This document shows, piece by piece, positions 34,429-43,985 of a DNA stretch of 61,986 nt. Positions within the stretch are counted from its first letter, which is position 1; each line of letters begins with the position of its first letter. The stretch spans positions 1 through 61,986 of the forward strand of contig WRHO01000008.1 in the NCBI GenBank assembly GCA_009783205.1, read 5' to 3'. The notes beneath the pieces were generated by a model. It ran no database searches, was not told the DNA's origin, and worked only from the letters and a program-made list of their open reading frames with translations. The translations under genes and the position numbers were made by a program. This DNA comes from Oscillospiraceae bacterium. GTDB lineage: Bacteria > Bacillota > Clostridia > Oscillospirales > Ruminococcaceae.

Positions 34429-35060
34429 TAAACGCCAATCGCTTTTAAAGTAAGAGCCGTAGTATCGGCAATTTCTTCTTGTCCCGGAACCGATTTAAGC
34501 TTGCCGCGTTCGCTATAAAAATCCCTCAACGGTTCTGTTTTTTCGTGATAGGTCTCGAGTCGCGATAACACCGTTTCGGGCTTGTCGTCAACACGTTGAA
34601 CCACATTACCCGGACAAATGTCACACTTTCCTTCAACCTTTGTCGGTTTAAACTCAACATGATACGATGAGCCGCAAGCTTCACAAACCCGTCTTCCGCC
34701 CATTCGTTTACAGATTTTTTCGTCCGCTACGGCAATCTCAACCGCCAAATCAATATTTATCCCCATATCCTCGAGTGCCTTCGCCTGTTCAACGGTACGC
34801 GGAAAGCCGTCAAGAATAAATCCTTTTTTTGCATCGTCTTTTGCGATTCTTTCCTGAATAATACCGATTACCGTTTCGTCGGGAACGAGGTCGCCTTTAA
34901 CCATATACGCTTGTGCGGCGAGTCCCGCGGGCGTACCGTTTTTTACCGCTTCGCGGAGCATATTGCCGGTAGAAATAGCCGGAATATTTAATTTCTCGCT
35001 GACTACTTCTGCCTGTGTTCCTTTTCCCGAACCCGGGGCCCCTAAAAATATCATATTCAT
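34428..35060 (-). CDS. adk: adenylate kinase, zinc-containing lid
   Basis: A 210-residue enzyme converting AMP and ATP to two ADP. The P-loop GAPGSGKGT (8-16), the AMP-binding TGNMLR (31-36) and DGFPRT (84-89) are intact. The lid carries C126, C129, C146 and C149, the four-Cys zinc site common in Gram-positive enzymes. It lies between secY and map in the spc-operon order. Confidence 0.97.
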   Translation of the reverse strand: MNMIFLGAPGSGKGTQAEVVSEKLNIPAISTGNMLREAVKNGTPAGLAAQAYMVKGDLVPDETVIGIIQERIAKDDAKKGFILDGFPRTVEQAKALEDMGINIDLAVEIAVADEKICKRMGGRRVCEACGSSYHVEFKPTKVEGKCDICPGNVVQRVDDKPETVLSRLETYHEKTEPLRDFYSERGKLKSVPGQEEIADTTALTLKAIGV

Positions 35061-35153
35061 ATACTATACACCCTTTTTATAAATTAAACTGTCGAAACAA
35101 GTCCGTATATTAAATTTTATTTGTCGGCGACTCTCGCAGAAACCGTAAGTTTC

Positions 35154-36542
35154 TTATTCAAGGAAGCCCTTGTGGTGACGCATCATCATTTGGCTTTCAA
35201 GCGTTCTCATTGTTTCGAGCGCGACGCTTACTACGATAAGAATAGTTGTACCGCCGAGCGATAATCCCCTCATACCCTGTCCGCCGTTCGCGCCCACATA
35301 ACCTGTGATTTTAGTGAACACTATCGGGAATATTGCAATAATACCGAGGAATATTGCGCCGATAAAGGTAATTTTAGAAAGCGAGTTGTTGATAAAATCC
35401 GCCGTCGGTTTTCCCGGTCGATACCCGGGAATCGCACCGTTGTTCTTTTTCAGGTTATTGGCGATTTCAACGGGGTTGTACTGTGTAGCCACATAGAAGT
35501 AATTAAACCCTATAATCAAAAGGAAATAGAAGAAGGCATAAATCCACGAACCCATGTTAAATGTGTTCAGGAACGACAGCCAAAATCTGTCTAAGCTCGA
35601 TAGCTCGGCTTTTGCGGCAAGCGTTTGCGCGTTAATTCCGAAAAAGTGGAGTATCGTCTGCGGAAGGCTCATAATCGACATCGCAAAGATAATCGGCATT
35701 ACACCCGACATTGCGACTTTAATGGGAATATGTGAGCTTTGTCCGCCGTACATTTTTCGCCCGACCTGTCGCTTTGCATATTGTACGGGGATTCGACGCT
35801 CGGCATTTGTCATCAATACAACAAACCCTATCATAGCGATATAGATTACAAGCGTCAACGGTGCAAAAACGATTTCAATTGCGCCGCCCATCCGCGCCTG
35901 TTCAAAAAGGTTAAATATCTCGCCCGGTATGGACGAAATAATACCCGCGAAAAGTATCATAGAGATTCCGTTGCCTATACCTCTGTCGGTAATTTGTTCG
36001 CCCAACCAAATAATGAGCGACGCGCCCGCGGTAAAACAACCGATTATCGTAACGGCTACGAGGAACCCGGGAAGTCCGTCGGTATACGCTAAAACCTTAC
36101 CCGCTCCCCTCGCCACGGCATTATTGTGCGCGGCATTAAGCGCGAAATAAAACGCGGTCGCCTGAAAAAGTCCTATTCCCAAAGCTAAAAATTTAACAAT
36201 TCTGTTAATCTTTTTCTGCCCTTCCTCGCCCTCTTTTTGAATACGCTCAAGAGCCGGAATCGCCACGGTCAACAACTGTACAATAATCGAAGCGTTGATG
36301 TATGGCGTTATCGACATTGCGAATAAAGCACCTCTGCCGAGACCGCCGCCCGTAATGGAGTTAAAAAAGTCCATCAATGTTCCGTCCGCGCCGCCGCCCA
36401 TTAAATCCCACATTGCGTCGGGTGCGATAAAAGGAACGAATATATGCGCCCCTAAACGGAATATTGTTATTATAAATATCGTAAAAAGAATTTTTTTACG
36501 TAAATCGGTTATTTTCCATGCGTTTATAAATACACCGAACAT
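35154..36542 (-). CDS. secY: preprotein translocase subunit SecY
   Basis: A 462-residue channel-forming subunit of the Sec translocon with ten transmembrane helices. FGVFINAWKITDLRKKILFT at the start, the plug-region SITPYINASIIVQLL, the loop GEQITDRGIGNGIS and the cytosolic ...GIPVQYAKR-like loop (RRIPVQYAKRQVGRKMYGG) are family features. It exports proteins such as the cellulase and the subtilase of this window. A 20-base perfect palindrome lies upstream, between it and rplO. Confidence 0.97.
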   Translation of the reverse strand: MFGVFINAWKITDLRKKILFTIFIITIFRLGAHIFVPFIAPDAMWDLMGGGADGTLMDFFNSITGGGLGRGALFAMSITPYINASIIVQLLTVAIPALERIQKEGEEGQKKINRIVKFLALGIGLFQATAFYFALNAAHNNAVARGAGKVLAYTDGLPGFLVAVTIIGCFTAGASLIIWLGEQITDRGIGNGISMILFAGIISSIPGEIFNLFEQARMGGAIEIVFAPLTLVIYIAMIGFVVLMTNAERRIPVQYAKRQVGRKMYGGQSSHIPIKVAMSGVMPIIFAMSIMSLPQTILHFFGINAQTLAAKAELSSLDRFWLSFLNTFNMGSWIYAFFYFLLIIGFNYFYVATQYNPVEIANNLKKNNGAIPGYRPGKPTADFINNSLSKITFIGAIFLGIIAIFPIVFTKITGYVGANGGQGMRGLSLGGTTILIVVSVALETMRTLESQMMMRHHKGFLE

Positions 36543-36605
36543 TATATCACTTTTACCCTTTCGTAAAACAAGAGCTTACAAGCAAACTGTTAATTCACCC
36601 GCTAA

Positions 36606-36625
36606 CCCGACAAAGCTTTGTCGGG
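36606..36625. repeat. 20-base perfect palindrome between rplO and secY
   Basis: CCCGACAAAGCTTTGTCGGG is fully self-complementary with no loop. It is intergenic, about 64 bases before the secY start. A nearby AAACAAGAGCTTAC copy (36571-36584) is in the opposite orientation to most family B elements. Confidence 0.7.
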
Positions 36626-36634
36626 CTTTCAAAT

Positions 36635-37156
36635 TTAAGCTTTTGTAAATTTAGCTTTTTCTTCGGCGCGTTTTTTTGCGTTTTTGTTATCGGGGAAGAA
36701 TTTCGCCTTTTCGGGAAGCTCCTCCGCCTGTCCGCCCGCACCGTTGATTTTATTCTTAGCAGATTCGGAGATTTTTGTGACCTTAACCGTTAATTTTTTT
36801 GTAAGGTCGCCCGTTCCGAGAACTTTAATCCCGTCCAACGGCTTTTTAATCAACCCCGACTCAATAATAGCTTTTTCATCAACAAAGTCACCCGATTCAA
36901 AACGCTTTTCCAAATCGCGGACATTTATAACTGCGTATTCGGTTTTAAACACGTTGTTAAAGCCTCTTTTAGGCATACGCCGCGCAAGAGAGGTCTGACC
37001 GCCTTCAAACCCGGGTCTTACCCCGCCGCCCGAACGCGCCCATTGTCCTTTGTGACCTTTTCCCGAGGTTTTACCCCAACCGGAACCGTGTCCGCGCCCA
37101 ATGCGCTTAGTTTCTCTGTTTGAACCCTTAGCGGGTGATAATTCATGCAATTTCAT
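36635..37156 (-). CDS. rplO: 50S ribosomal protein L15
   Basis: A 173-residue L15. [22 protein letters not shown] and [15 protein letters not shown] at the start and [18 protein letters not shown] are diagnostic. It is about 25 residues longer than usual, with a Lys/Ala/Glu-rich C-terminal tail ([17 protein letters not shown]). Its ATG overlaps the rpmD stop by one base. Confidence 0.96.
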   Translation of the reverse strand: MKLHELSPAKGSNRETKRIGRGHGSGWGKTSGKGHKGQWARSGGGVRPGFEGGQTSLARRMPKRGFNNVFKTEYAVINVRDLEKRFESGDFVDEKAIIESGLIKKPLDGIKVLGTGDLTKKLTVKVTKISESAKNKINGAGGQAEELPEKAKFFPDNKNAKKRAEEKAKFTKA

Positions 37157-37320
37157 TACAGTACCTCTATTAAATAAGAAATATGTTTAATCTTTCCGTT
37201 TGTAGCGTCATTGTCCGGCTGTTCGGTGACATCTCCGATTTTTTTAAGCCCCAACGATTTAGCCGTCGCAATATGCGAATCCTTACGTCCTATCAAAGAC
37301 TTAACAAGCTTAATCCTCAT
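37156..37320 (-). CDS. rpmD: 50S ribosomal protein L30
   Basis: A 54-residue protein read from the rpsE-rplO gap on the minus strand: [20 protein letters not shown] at the start, then LGLKKIGDV and an [11 protein letters not shown] end. The short length matches bacterial L30. The insertion NDATNGKIK before the last helix is in the usual position. It overlaps rplO by one base (TAATG). Confidence 0.93.
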   Translation of the reverse strand: MRIKLVKSLIGRKDSHIATAKSLGLKKIGDVTEQPDNDATNGKIKHISYLIEVL

Positions 37321-37351
37321 AATAATCTATCTCCCCTATTAAAACTAAAAA

Positions 37352-37375
37352 ACTGTCAACTGTCAATTGTCGTCA
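37352..37375 (-). repeat. heptamer (TTGACAG) array at the rpsE stop codon, copy 4
   Basis: On the gene strand: TGA (stop), CGA, CAATTGA, CAGTTGA, CAGTT. It begins at the rpsE stop codon and runs into the rpmD leader. Confidence 0.8.
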
Positions 37376-37882
37376 CGCCTTCGCGGTTAAAATCTGTTTA
37401 ACCGTTTTCCCTCTTAGCTGTGCAACCTCTTCCGCGTCTCTCATGGCGAGCAACCCCTGCATAGTTGCTCTGACAACATTACAAGGATTATTTGAACGCA
37501 GAGATTTTGTACGGATATTCTTAATTCCCGCCGCCTCGACAACTGCGCGAACCGGGCCGCCCGCGATTACGCCCGTTCCTTCGGGTGCCGGTTTAAGCAA
37601 AACCTCTCCCGCGCCGTATTTGCCGACAAATTCATGCGGAATGGTTGTACCTTTGAGGGTAATTTTGGTCAAATTCTTCTTAGCGTCCTCCATGCCCTTA
37701 CGAATTGCATCGGGGACTTCGTTAGACTTGCCCATTCCGAACCCTACGATACCGTTTCCGTCGCCTACAACCACGAGCGCGGATATTTTCATGATTCTTC
37801 CGCCCTTTACGGTTTTAGATACGCGCTTAATATTTACCACCTTTTCGGTAAGCTTATAATCGTTTGCATTTAATAATGCCAT
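37373..37882 (-). CDS. rpsE: 30S ribosomal protein S5
   Basis: A 169-residue protein important for decoding accuracy and mRNA unwinding. [30 protein letters not shown] is the S5 RNA-binding domain, and [22 protein letters not shown] follows. The C-terminal domain contains [19 protein letters not shown]. The TGA stop is the first unit of a heptamer array. Confidence 0.97.
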   Translation of the reverse strand: MALLNANDYKLTEKVVNIKRVSKTVKGGRIMKISALVVVGDGNGIVGFGMGKSNEVPDAIRKGMEDAKKNLTKITLKGTTIPHEFVGKYGAGEVLLKPAPEGTGVIAGGPVRAVVEAAGIKNIRTKSLRSNNPCNVVRATMQGLLAMRDAEEVAQLRGKTVKQILTAKA

Positions 37883-37942
37883 ACTAAATCTCCCTTTAAT
37901 ATAACTGTTAATCGTTACATAAAAATTATTAAAATAATATCT

Positions 37943-38302
37943 TTAAAACTTAAGTCCGCCTTCGCGCGCGCCCTCTGCTAAAGCCGCAACACGACCGTGA
38001 TAAATATAACCCGAGCGGTCAAACACAACCTCGGTTATACCGACCTTTTTGCCCTTTTCGGCAATCGTCATTCCGATTTTTTTCGCCGCCTCAACATTCC
38101 CGCCCGACTCGGTAAAGCCTTTCTCGGTAGTTGACGCCGCGCAAATTGTAACGCCTTTGTCGTCATCAATCAACTGTGCGTACATATGGTTCGCCGAACG
38201 GAACACATTTAAACGCGGACGAGCCGCCGTTCCGCTTATTTTGCCTCTTACTCTTTTATGTCTGCGAAGTCTGTTCGCGTTTTTATTTATTTGTTTAATC
38301 AT
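37943..38302 (-). CDS. rplR: 50S ribosomal protein L18
   Basis: A 119-residue 5S rRNA-binding protein. The [24 protein letters not shown] start, the [12 protein letters not shown] block and the C-terminal [23 protein letters not shown] are diagnostic. It lies between rplF and rpsE as expected. Confidence 0.97.
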   Translation of the reverse strand: MIKQINKNANRLRRHKRVRGKISGTAARPRLNVFRSANHMYAQLIDDDKGVTICAASTTEKGFTESGGNVEAAKKIGMTIAEKGKKVGITEVVFDRSGYIYHGRVAALAEGAREGGLKF

Positions 38303-38376
38303 AACACCATTTCTCCTATATGCTAAACTGAACTTTAATAAAGCATAAGCCTCTTTTGTTAAGCTTTAGCCACCCG

Positions 38377-38922
38377 TTAAGCTTTACCCTTACCGGCTTT
38401 ACCCTCTTTACGTCTGACAACCTCATCGACATATCTGATACCCTTGCCCTTATATGGCTCGGGGGGGCGCAAGCTTCTTACTTCGGCGGCAAATTGTCCG
38501 ACCTTTTGCTTATCAATACCGCTGATAATAATTTTATTGGGGCCGGGTGCTTCTATGGTTATGTCCGCCGTGTCGGAAACAATTACCGGGTGCGAGAACC
38601 CCAAATTTAAATCGAGGTCTTTTCCCTTTTTCTGACAACGATATCCGACACCTTGAATCTCGAGTTCTTTATTAAAGCCGACGGTAACGCCGGTTACCAT
38701 GTTGTTAATAAGCGTTCTCGTCAACCCGTGCAGTGAACGGTCGGTCTTGCTTTCGGTTTCGGGAACGACAGTAATCACTCCCCCGTCGAGCGTTATTTTC
38801 ATAGACGGTTGAAACTCTCTTGAAAGAGTACCCTTTGGGCCTTTTACGGTCACCGAGCAACCGTCAATTTTCACATCTACCCCGGTCGGAACCGTTATGG
38901 GCGTTTTACCAATTCTTGACAT
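38377..38922 (-). CDS. rplF: 50S ribosomal protein L6
   Basis: A 181-residue L6 with two tandem domains near the factor-binding centre. MSRIGKTPITVPTGVDV opens the first domain. The second has VGYRCQKKGKDLDLNLGFSHP and the signature PPEPYKGKGIRY. The tail is Gly/Lys-rich. Its stop lies in an AAAGCTTAAC word related to dispersed family B. Confidence 0.97.
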   Translation of the reverse strand: MSRIGKTPITVPTGVDVKIDGCSVTVKGPKGTLSREFQPSMKITLDGGVITVVPETESKTDRSLHGLTRTLINNMVTGVTVGFNKELEIQGVGYRCQKKGKDLDLNLGFSHPVIVSDTADITIEAPGPNKIIISGIDKQKVGQFAAEVRSLRPPEPYKGKGIRYVDEVVRRKEGKAGKGKA

Positions 38923-38979
38923 CTTGGAATCTCCCCTTATATATTTACAAATGTTAATTCAAATTATAACCGTACACGT

Positions 38980-39054
38980 CAAGCTCTCGTCCGCGCTCAC
39001 CTGCTTGTCGGCAGAGCCGTCAACCTGCTCGCGCTACCGTAAGCTCTTGTTTAC
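38980..39054 (-). repeat. degenerate family B element between rpsH and rplF
   Basis: The gene-strand sequence just after the rpsH stop contains AAACAAGAGCTTAC at its start and GAGCTTGACGTG further on, with GC-rich DNA between. The rest of the 132-base gap shows nothing but the rplF ribosome-binding site. Confidence 0.5.
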
Positions 39055-39453
39055 CTACCAGACAAACGCGAGAACTTCGCCGCCCACCTGTTCGGCTCTT
39101 GCTCTTCTGTCGGTCATAATACCCTTTGAGGTAGACACAATGGCAATCCCGAGACCCTTCATAACCTTCGGCATTTCGCGCGAATTTGAATAAATTCGCA
39201 AGCCGGGTTTAGAAACCCTTCTTAAACCGGTTATAACCTGTCCCTTGTCCTCGGTATATCTCAAAACAATTCTTAAAACACCCTGTTTATTGTCTTCAAT
39301 AATTCTGAAATTCTTTATATATCCCTCGTCTTGAAGAATTTGTGCAATTTGTTTCTTCTCGTTGGAACAGGGGATATCAACGATAGGGTGCTTTGCCGAA
39401 TTAGCGTTACGAATTCTCGTAAGCATATCTCCGATTGTGTCGGTAACTTTCAT
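39055..39453 (-). CDS. rpsH: 30S ribosomal protein S8
   Basis: A 132-residue primary 16S rRNA-binding protein. The start ([18 protein letters not shown]) was chosen over an upstream in-frame ATG because GAGGGAGGAAAAG lies in front of it and it matches the family. The C-terminal block [27 protein letters not shown] is diagnostic. Confidence 0.97.
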   Translation of the reverse strand: MKVTDTIGDMLTRIRNANSAKHPIVDIPCSNEKKQIAQILQDEGYIKNFRIIEDNKQGVLRIVLRYTEDKGQVITGLRRVSKPGLRIYSNSREMPKVMKGLGIAIVSTSKGIMTDRRARAEQVGGEVLAFVW

Positions 39454-39524
39454 TTTCTTTTCCTCCCTCATAAAATGGATACTCGCCAAGCGCGCTCGCC
39501 GTCGAGTTTACGCTTTTGTTTGGC

Positions 39525-39710
39525 TTACCATGATGATTTTCTTACGCCGGGGATATGCCCCTTATATGCTAATTCACGGAAACAAATTCTGCATACGCCG
39601 AACTTACGCAAATATGCGTGCGGTCTTCCGCAAAGCTTACATCTGTTATAAGCTCTCGTCGAAAACTTCGGCTCTCTTTTTTGTTTCGCAATCATTGATT
39701 TCTTTGCCAT
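39525..39710 (-). CDS. rpsZ: 30S ribosomal protein S14, zinc-binding type Z
   Basis: A 61-residue short S14. The zinc ligands C24/C27 (CKLC) and C40/C43 (CRIC) define the type Z (C+) paralogue rather than the longer zinc-free form. The end [11 protein letters not shown] is diagnostic. Confidence 0.97.
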   Translation of the reverse strand: MAKKSMIAKQKREPKFSTRAYNRCKLCGRPHAYLRKFGVCRICFRELAYKGHIPGVRKSSW

Positions 39711-39767
39711 AATTATGACTATACCTTTCCGAGCCGCAAAAAGGCTCTACGAACATATGCTTCTTAA

Positions 39768-40307
39768 TTATTTAGCGAACGGCGCGCCCATTAATGTCAA
39801 CAACTCTTTTGCTTCCTCGTCGGTTTTTGCCGTCGTTACAAAGTTTATGTCCATTCCCCTGATTGCATCAATTTTATCGTATTCGATTTCGGGGAAAATT
39901 AACTGTTCCTTAACGCCCACCGAATAATTACCGCGTCCGTCAAACGAATTGGGATTAATTCCGCGGAAGTCTCTTACACGAGGTAACGCCACATTGAAAA
40001 ATCTGTCGAGAAACTCGTACATGATTTTATCGCGAAGCGTGAGCTTAACGCCTATCGGGTTTCCTTCACGAAGCTTAAAGTTAGCGACGGATTTTTTTGC
40101 GAGACATACTACCGGTTGTTGCCCGGTGATATCCTTCAAATCTCTCATAATGCTGTCTATAACCTTAGAGTTATCCTTTGCCTCTCCACAGCCTACGTTA
40201 ATCGTTATTTTATCAATTTTAGGAATCTGCATTACGCTTTTATACCCAAATTTCTTAAAAAGCTGTGGTGCAACCGTTTCCTTATAATAAGCCTTCAATC
40301 TTGCCAT
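39768..40307 (-). CDS. rplE: 50S ribosomal protein L5
   Basis: A 179-residue L5, which binds 5S rRNA and contacts the P-site tRNA. The ATG giving [20 protein letters not shown] was chosen over an upstream in-frame ATG in the gap. [28 protein letters not shown] and the C-terminal [21 protein letters not shown] are family blocks. Confidence 0.97.
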   Translation of the reverse strand: MARLKAYYKETVAPQLFKKFGYKSVMQIPKIDKITINVGCGEAKDNSKVIDSIMRDLKDITGQQPVVCLAKKSVANFKLREGNPIGVKLTLRDKIMYEFLDRFFNVALPRVRDFRGINPNSFDGRGNYSVGVKEQLIFPEIEYDKIDAIRGMDINFVTTAKTDEEAKELLTLMGAPFAK

Positions 40308-40395
40308 TTTTGTTAATCTCCTTTTCGGAAGCGGGATTTGTAACAACTACACCCCACCACTCCGCTTAGCATAAAAACATAATTGTTTATGTCGT

Positions 40396-40746
40396 TTATA
40401 GCGTCGCGCCGCATTTTTTGCAAATTCTTATCTTGACCGTCTCGCCCTTGACTTCTTTAAAGCTGTGACCGACCCGCGTCGGCTTGTCACATTTCGGGCA
40501 AACAATTTGAACCTTACAGGCATAAATCGGTGCCTCGGCATCAATTATACCGCCGGGTTGTCCCATTTGTCTCGGTTTAACGTGTTTTTTTACCTTATTA
40601 ATCCCCTCGACAATAACCTTACCCTCTTTTGGGCTTACCCCGACAACCTTGCCTTTTCTTCTGACGCCCGGCTTGGTAAACTTATCTTGATACTTTCCCG
40701 TTAATAAAACGACCGTATCCCCTTTTTTTACGTGTAAGCTATTCAT
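40396..40746 (-). CDS. rplX: 50S ribosomal protein L24
   Basis: A 116-residue assembly-initiating protein with an N-terminal KOW motif ([18 protein letters not shown]). The C-terminal half has a [11 protein letters not shown] and CKKCG Cys set (CxxC...CxxC), a putative zinc ribbon seen in several bacterial L24 proteins. The start overlaps the rplN stop by one base. Confidence 0.96.
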   Translation of the reverse strand: MNSLHVKKGDTVVLLTGKYQDKFTKPGVRRKGKVVGVSPKEGKVIVEGINKVKKHVKPRQMGQPGGIIDAEAPIYACKVQIVCPKCDKPTRVGHSFKEVKGETVKIRICKKCGATL

Positions 40747-41114
40747 TACAGCACCTCCGGAGCTAAGGAAAGAATTTTTATATATTCTTTTTCGCGGAGT
40801 TCTCTTGCCACCGGCCCGAAAATACGCGTTCCTCTTGGATTCTTGTCTTCTTTTATTAAAACGGCAGCGTTTTCGTCAAAACGAATATATGTGCCGTCTG
40901 CTCTGCGAACACCGGTAGCCGAGCGAACAATTACGCATCTGACCACCTCGCCTTTTTTGACCGTACCGCCGGGACTCGCCTTCTTGACCGACGCAACAAT
41001 CACATCGCCGATATTAGCGTATTTTCTGCGGGTACCGCCCAACACTCTAATGCACATTATTTCTTTTGCGCCCGTATTGTCGGCAACTTTAAGCCGCGAT
41101 TGCATCTGTATCAT
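40746..41114 (-). CDS. rplN: 50S ribosomal protein L14
   Basis: A 122-residue L14 at the subunit interface. [46 protein letters not shown] and the C-terminal [14 protein letters not shown] are diagnostic. Length is normal. Confidence 0.98.
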   Translation of the reverse strand: MIQMQSRLKVADNTGAKEIMCIRVLGGTRRKYANIGDVIVASVKKASPGGTVKKGEVVRCVIVRSATGVRRADGTYIRFDENAAVLIKEDKNPRGTRIFGPVARELREKEYIKILSLAPEVL

Positions 41115-41195
41115 TTTCTTACCCTTTCTCTAAAGAACTGCCTACTCTCGTTAAGCCACACTTTCTATATTCCGCCTATATTCCGCGAGTACAGC

Positions 41196-41462
41196 CTATT
41201 TTGCGCGCTCGAGTACATTAACCAATCTCCACCGTTTTTCCTTAGAAAGCGGGCGGGTCTCCATAATCTCGACCTTATCGCCGACATTACAGGTGTTCTC
41301 TTCATCGTGTACCTTAAACTTAATTGTACGTTTAACGATTTTTTTGTATAACGGATGACGAACCTTATCCTCAATTTCTACGACAATTGTTTTGTCCATT
41401 TTGTTTGAGGAAACCATTCCTACTCTCGTTTTTCTCAAATTTCTTGTAATTGTATCGCTCAT
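41196..41462 (-). CDS. rpsQ: 30S ribosomal protein S17
   Basis: An 88-residue OB-fold protein binding the 5' domain of 16S r[23 protein letters not shown] and [19 protein letters not shown], then [21 protein letters not shown] are the standard blocks. Confidence 0.97.
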   Translation of the reverse strand: MSDTITRNLRKTRVGMVSSNKMDKTIVVEIEDKVRHPLYKKIVKRTIKFKVHDEENTCNVGDKVEIMETRPLSKEKRWRLVNVLERAK

Positions 41463-41480
41463 TTATTCTCCCTCGCCCCC

Positions 41481-41693
41481 TTAACCGTTCACCGCGTCAG
41501 AAAGCTGACGCTCACGTTGGATTGTTTTAATAATTGCAATCTGCCTTTTAACAGCTTTAACCCTCATAGGATTATCGAGCTGATTTATTGCAAGCTGAAA
41601 ACGGAGATTAAAGAGTTCCTGTTTAAGCTCGTTGACCTTACTGTCGAGTTCTTGTTCCGAAAGGTCTCTGAATTCATTTGCGTTTATTTTCAT
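41481..41693 (-). CDS. rpmC: 50S ribosomal protein L29
   Basis: A 70-residue helical-hairpin protein near the tunnel exit, the docking site for trigger factor and SRP together with L23. [36 protein letters not shown] is the family core. It overlaps rplP by one base. Confidence 0.95.
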   Translation of the reverse strand: MKINANEFRDLSEQELDSKVNELKQELFNLRFQLAINQLDNPMRVKAVKRQIAIIKTIQRERQLSDAVNG

Positions 41694-42139
41694 TATTCAC
41701 CGACCTCCTTTTCCGAGGCGTCATTAATACTGTCTTCTCTTTTAACAAATTTACATTTTACCGGAAGCTTGTGCATTGCGAGACGCATAGCCTCTCTTGC
41801 CGTTTCTTCGGGAACGCCGGCGATTTCGAACATAACCCGACCCGGCTTCACAACCGCCACCCAGTATTCGGGTGAACCTTTACCGGAACCCATGCGGGTT
41901 TCTGCCGGCTTCTCGGTAACGGGCTTATGCGGGAAAATCTTAATCCAAACCTGCCCGCCGCGCTTAATGTAACGCGTCATAGCGATACGTGCGGCTTCTA
42001 TTTGATTAGAAGTAATCCAAGACGGCTCTGTCGCCTGTAACCCGTATTCGCCATTGCTGACCGTGTTGCCGCGAGTCGCTTTACCGGTCATACGTCCGCG
42101 ATGTTGACGTCTATATTTAACTCTTTTAGGAATTAACAT
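41693..42139 (-). CDS. rplP: 50S ribosomal protein L16
   Basis: A 148-residue L16 that organises the A-site tRNA elbow region. [24 protein letters not shown], then [30 protein letters not shown] and the [24 protein letters not shown] block are diagnostic. Length is normal. Confidence 0.98.
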   Translation of the reverse strand: MLIPKRVKYRRQHRGRMTGKATRGNTVSNGEYGLQATEPSWITSNQIEAARIAMTRYIKRGGQVWIKIFPHKPVTEKPAETRMGSGKGSPEYWVAVVKPGRVMFEIAGVPEETAREAMRLAMHKLPVKCKFVKREDSINDASEKEVGE

Positions 42140-42187
42140 TTTTATCTCTCCTCTGTGCCTAATTACTTAATTATCCGCTCTGAACGC

Positions 42188-43126
42188 TTATTCTTCTGCG
42201 GGAGCCGCCTGTTCGGGTGTTGTCGCCTCTGCTTCGGGAGCGGGGGCTGCCGCCGGTTTGGGAGCGGGGGTGTTTCTGAATCCGCCTTGTGGTCTCGGCC
42301 CCGTCGGTCTTTCGTCTCTGCCGCCAAATCTTCCACCCTGTCTGTCGCCGTCTCTGCCCCTGAATCCGCCTTGGCGGTCGTTGCGGTCACGACGCTCACC
42401 TCTCGGGCGGTCATCGCGGCGTTTCTTTGTTCTGTCGGCAATTTGACGTTGCTTTGCACCCGCCTCGCCTTTGAGAACCTCGCCCTTATAAATCCATACC
42501 TTTACGCCGATTATACCATAAGTTGTATTTGCTTCGGCGGTTGCATAATCAATATCTGCGCGGATTGTATGCAAGGGGATTGTACCCTCGTGATAACTTT
42601 CCGAACGCGCAATTTCCGCTCCGCCGAGTCGCCCGGATACCATTGTCTTTATTCCGTGCGCGCCGGCGTCCATTGTGCGTTTAATGCTCATTTTTAACAC
42701 GCGCCTGAACGAAGAACGCGCCTCAAGCTGTCTCGCTATATCCTCCGCTACCAATTTAGCCGTGAGGTCTATATCTTTTATTTCAACTATATTGAGGTTG
42801 ACCGGTTTTCCTTTGGTTATCTTCTCAATCGCAACGCGAATTTTTTCAATCTCCGCGCCCTTTTGCCCAATCAAAAGCCCGGGCTTCGCGGTATGAACAA
42901 ATACCTTTATCTTTGTTGCGTCGCGCTCAATTTCAACATTCGCAATGCCCGGCTTCATAGGCACGGGTGATTTATCCGAGGAATAAGTTTTCGACAGAAG
43001 ATACTTACGAATCATGAAATCCTCAACTAAAGTATCTCCGAAATCCCTCTTCCCCGTAAACCAACGAGAATCCCAATCTTTTATAACACCGACTCTAAGT
43101 CCGTGCGGATTAACCTTTTGTCCCAT
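42188..43126 (-). CDS. rpsC: 30S ribosomal protein S3 with long Arg/Gly-rich tail
   Basis: A 312-residue S3, about 90 residues longer than the E. coli protein. The KH type II domain ([19 protein letters not shown]) and the C-terminal S3 domain ([36 protein letters not shown]) are normal. After about residue 225 comes a low-complexity tail rich in Arg, Asp, Gly, Gln and then Pro/Ala ([18 protein letters not shown]; end [11 protein letters not shown]). Similar RGG-like tails occur in clostridial relatives. The tail lies near the mRNA entry channel and may bind RNA, which is inference. Confidence 0.96.
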   Translation of the reverse strand: MGQKVNPHGLRVGVIKDWDSRWFTGKRDFGDTLVEDFMIRKYLLSKTYSSDKSPVPMKPGIANVEIERDATKIKVFVHTAKPGLLIGQKGAEIEKIRVAIEKITKGKPVNLNIVEIKDIDLTAKLVAEDIARQLEARSSFRRVLKMSIKRTMDAGAHGIKTMVSGRLGGAEIARSESYHEGTIPLHTIRADIDYATAEANTTYGIIGVKVWIYKGEVLKGEAGAKQRQIADRTKKRRDDRPRGERRDRNDRQGGFRGRDGDRQGGRFGGRDERPTGPRPQGGFRNTPAPKPAAAPAPEAEATTPEQAAPAEE

Positions 43127-43169
43127 ACTTTTCCCCTTACTATTTCTCTATAAACATAGATTATATTAT

Positions 43170-43511
43170 TTACGCCTGTTCAGCTTCTTTTAATACTAAA
43201 ACAACGTGCGACGTTCTTTTAAAAATTCTGTGTGCGCGTCCGTGGTCTTTAGGTCTTATTCTCTTTAAAATAACCCCCGGCCCACAATGACACTCGGAAA
43301 TGTAACATTCGGATAAATCCATTTCGTGATTATTCTCCGCGTTTGCCATAACCGATTTAAGAAGCTTTTGCAAAGGCTCGCTCGCGGATTTAGGTGTATG
43401 CTTCAATATAGCCATAGCCTCTTCACATTTCTTATTTCTTATTAAATCAAGCACAATCTTGACCTTTCGCGGTGAAATGCGAATAAATTTAAGTTCAGCT
43501 CTTGCTTCCAT
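43170..43511 (-). CDS. rplV: 50S ribosomal protein L22
   Basis: A 113-residue L22 lining the exit tunnel. The ATG giving MEARAELKFIRISPRKV was chosen because GAAGGAGAGAG precedes it; a longer in-frame form overlaps rpsS. VLDLIRNKKCEEAMAIL and RAHRIFKRTSHVVLVL are diagnostic. The rpsS-rplV gap contains another GAACAAGAGCG word. Confidence 0.96.
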   Translation of the reverse strand: MEARAELKFIRISPRKVKIVLDLIRNKKCEEAMAILKHTPKSASEPLQKLLKSVMANAENNHEMDLSECYISECHCGPGVILKRIRPKDHGRAHRIFKRTSHVVLVLKEAEQA

Positions 43512-43543
43512 TTTCTCTCTCCTTCGCTCTTGTTCTGCCTTTA

Positions 43544-43819
43544 TCACTTCTTAGTGGTTTTACTTCCGGCGTGACCTCTGTAGGTTCTTGTCGGTGCAAA
43601 TTCGCCCAGCTTATGTCCGACCATATCCTCGGTTACATAAACCGGAATATGCCTTCTGCCGTCGTGAACATTAAAAGTGTGACCGATAAAATCGGGGAAT
43701 ATAGTGCTTGCGCGACTCCATGTGACAAGAACTTTTTTCTCCTGCGCTTTATTCATCGCCTGAACGCGTTTTAACAACGCTTCTTGAACATATGGCCCTT
43801 TTTTTACGCTTCTGCTCAT
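43544..43819 (-). CDS. rpsS: 30S ribosomal protein S19
   Basis: A 91-residue head protein. [38 protein letters not shown] and [23 protein letters not shown] are the conserved blocks. Confidence 0.97.
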   Translation of the reverse strand: MSRSVKKGPYVQEALLKRVQAMNKAQEKKVLVTWSRASTIFPDFIGHTFNVHDGRRHIPVYVTEDMVGHKLGEFAPTRTYRGHAGSKTTKK

Positions 43820-43857
43820 ATTAAAACCTCATTTATATAATATATAATTTGCTTTAC

Positions 43858-43979
43858 AACCTCGTCGTCAAGCTACGCTCTTGTTTTACAACCTCGTCGT
43901 CAAGCTACGCTCTTGTTTTACAAACTCGTCAAGCTGCGCTCTTGTTTTGCAAACTCGTCAAGCTGCGCTCTTGTTCTGA
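43858..43979 (-). repeat. tandem family B array (32/29-base units) between rplB and rpsS
   Basis: On the gene strand the unit reads AACAAGAGCGCAGCTTGACG followed by AGTTTGTAA (29 bases) or, with an extra ACG and GG for TT, 32 bases. Two 29-base and two 32-base copies follow each other with few differences. The 166-base gap otherwise holds only the rpsS ribosome-binding region. Confidence 0.85.
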
Positions 43980-43985
43980 CCTTGC

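Noticed and set aside
42155-42697. 180-residue plus-strand frame opposite rpsC
   Set aside because: It is a shadow of the Arg/Gly-rich tail of S3 with Ser/Cys/Gly-rich noise.
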